Assembly (NCBI GenBank): GCA_014383215.1
Contig: JACNIG010000226.1
Location: forward strand, 1-39,506
Source of the DNA: Candidatus Desulfatibia vada
GTDB lineage: Bacteria; Desulfobacterota; Desulfobacteria; Desulfobacterales; UBA11574
Direction of reading: 5' to 3'
DNA: 39,506 nt
Positions 38,960 through 39,506 of this stretch are shown here, piece after piece. Made by a program: the position numbers and the translations under genes. Numbering within the stretch: position 1 is the first letter of the stretch; every line of letters starts with the position of its first letter. The notes under the pieces are model-generated. The model made no database searches. It had not been told where the DNA came from and saw nothing but the letters and a program-made list of their open reading frames with translations.

Positions 38960-39506
38960 TTAAATAATATGCTCGTCGATTAGTTCATTGATAAGCTCTT
39001 TAATGCCCGTTTCGGAAGTATCGAAACACCTGGGCTCATGAGCGGATAATTTTACATTTTCTACATTCTTTATCCAGGTTTCGGATCCTTGAAAACCGCA
39101 TATTTCAGCAGCACAGCCAACTTCTGCAAGACCCCAGACAGGGATTAAAAGCCCTCGTTCTAACATCTCCCCTTCTTCTTCGCTCTGCACACTGGAGCGC
39201 GTCTGGGCTTTTTTCCAGAACATTTTGCGTTTGATCGAAGGCGGCCGTGGATTTGCGGCAGTATTGGTTACGGTGACAAGCAGCGGAATCCTGCCGCGAA
39301 TGCGTTCGAAGCCACCCTCAATGACCCGCCGGATGACAATATCGTCCTGGTCCAAAAATTCGATGGCTTCAGCAAACGTTACCTGGGGTATATCGAGTTT
39401 TTCGGCAACTTGGGGGCCGACCTGGGCCGTATCACCATCAATAGCCTGCCTGCCGCAGAATATAAGGTTAAAGGGACCATTTTTTCTTATGGCGCTTTCC
39501 AATACA
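38960..39506 (-). CDS. etfB: Electron transfer flavoprotein beta subunit, C-terminal part (runs off the window)
   Basis: About 181 codons of an EtfB whose 5' end lies beyond 39506. Recognisable is FNLIFCGRQAIDGDTAQVGP (two parts: FCGRQAIDGD and TAQVGP), the AMP/FAD-binding signature. RIRGRIPLLVTVTN and NPRPPSIKRKMFWKKA follow. It then has an extension of about 70 residues with LERGLLIPVWGLAEVG. The TTG at 39500-39502 is an internal leucine, not a start. Partner of etfA just downstream. Confidence 0.93.
   Translation of the reverse strand, partial: VLESAIRKNGPFNLIFCGRQAIDGDTAQVGPQVAEKLDIPQVTFAEAIEFLDQDDIVIRRVIEGGFERIRGRIPLLVTVTNTAANPRPPSIKRKMFWKKAQTRSSVQSEEEGEMLERGLLIPVWGLAEVGCAAEICGFQGSETWIKNVENVKLSAHEPRCFDTSETGIKELINELIDEHII

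Overview
The window looks like chromosomal DNA of a strictly anaerobic deltaproteobacterium, most likely a sulfate reducer of the Desulfobacterota/Desulfobacterales. The grounds are gene content: MinD-type ATPases with inserted ferredoxin domains, several NifX/NifB-like cofactor proteins, HdrA/HdrC/HdrB-like and MvhD-like electron-transfer proteins, TusA and DsrE sulfur-relay proteins, a carbon monoxide dehydrogenase remnant, and an ETF/acyl-CoA dehydrogenase set. The taxonomic placement is inference. No rRNA, tRNA, CRISPR array or transposase gene was recognised.

Layout. (1) 70-5569, plus strand: a DUF134 regulator, CGGC-like protein, two MinD/ferredoxin ATPases, two NifX-like proteins, a degenerate receiver, an IscU-like scaffold, an FmdB-like zinc ribbon and a HAD protein. 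This is probably one metal-cluster handling locus, and it ends at a terminator near 5621-5665. (2) 5688-13711, minus strand: a type I restriction-modification operon hsdS-hsdM-rhuM-four-helix-bundle-hsdR-ygjP with four-base ATGA overlaps and a strong sigma-70 promoter. It looks like a defence island set between two NifX/IscU-type regions. (3) 14095-17835, plus strand: a sigma-54 promoter, a NifX-like protein with a GRGMGQ repeat tail, a second NifX-like protein, a doubly deleted cooS remnant, a GNAT acetyltransferase, a second IscU-like scaffold and a PocR-domain sensor. (4) 17873-19255, minus strand: a sigma-54 activator with a cysteine-rich PAS domain. (5) 19444-26039, plus strand, divergent from the activator and headed by a near-consensus sigma-54 promoter: a TusA-like protein without its cysteine, TusA, MvhD, a short HdrA, a full HdrA, a small winged-helix-like protein, HdrC, a half-CCG HdrB-like protein and DsrE. 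This is the most interesting system here: a candidate cytosolic sulfur-relay and electron-transfer (possibly bifurcating) complex under sigma-54 control. (6) 26162-36010: housekeeping and mixed genes (fxsA, tpx, a hotdog thioesterase-like protein, a nitronate monooxygenase-like oxidoreductase, ettA, an MFS transporter, a lipoprotein, DUF1846, a thioredoxin-like protein). (7) 36157-39506, minus strand: acyl-CoA dehydrogenase, etfA and the 3' part of etfB, which runs off the window.

How the parts may work together. The PAS/sigma-54 activator lies between two operons that each have a near-perfect -24/-12 promoter, so it may control both the NifX operon and the TusA-Hdr-DsrE operon. TusA and DsrE would pass persulfide sulfur, and HdrA/B/C with MvhD would exchange electrons with it. 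Several expected cysteines in this set are replaced, so the chemistry probably differs from the textbook Hdr complex.

A second theme is the non-coding DNA. Most longer gaps hold inverted repeats built from a locus-specific 7-11 base phrase repeated with variation, and some sit inside operons. One such phrase (GTCCA-type) has entered the coding sequence of the four-helix-bundle gene. A separate 186-base nested palindrome lies between two convergent genes. Short palindromes with three-base loops also recur.
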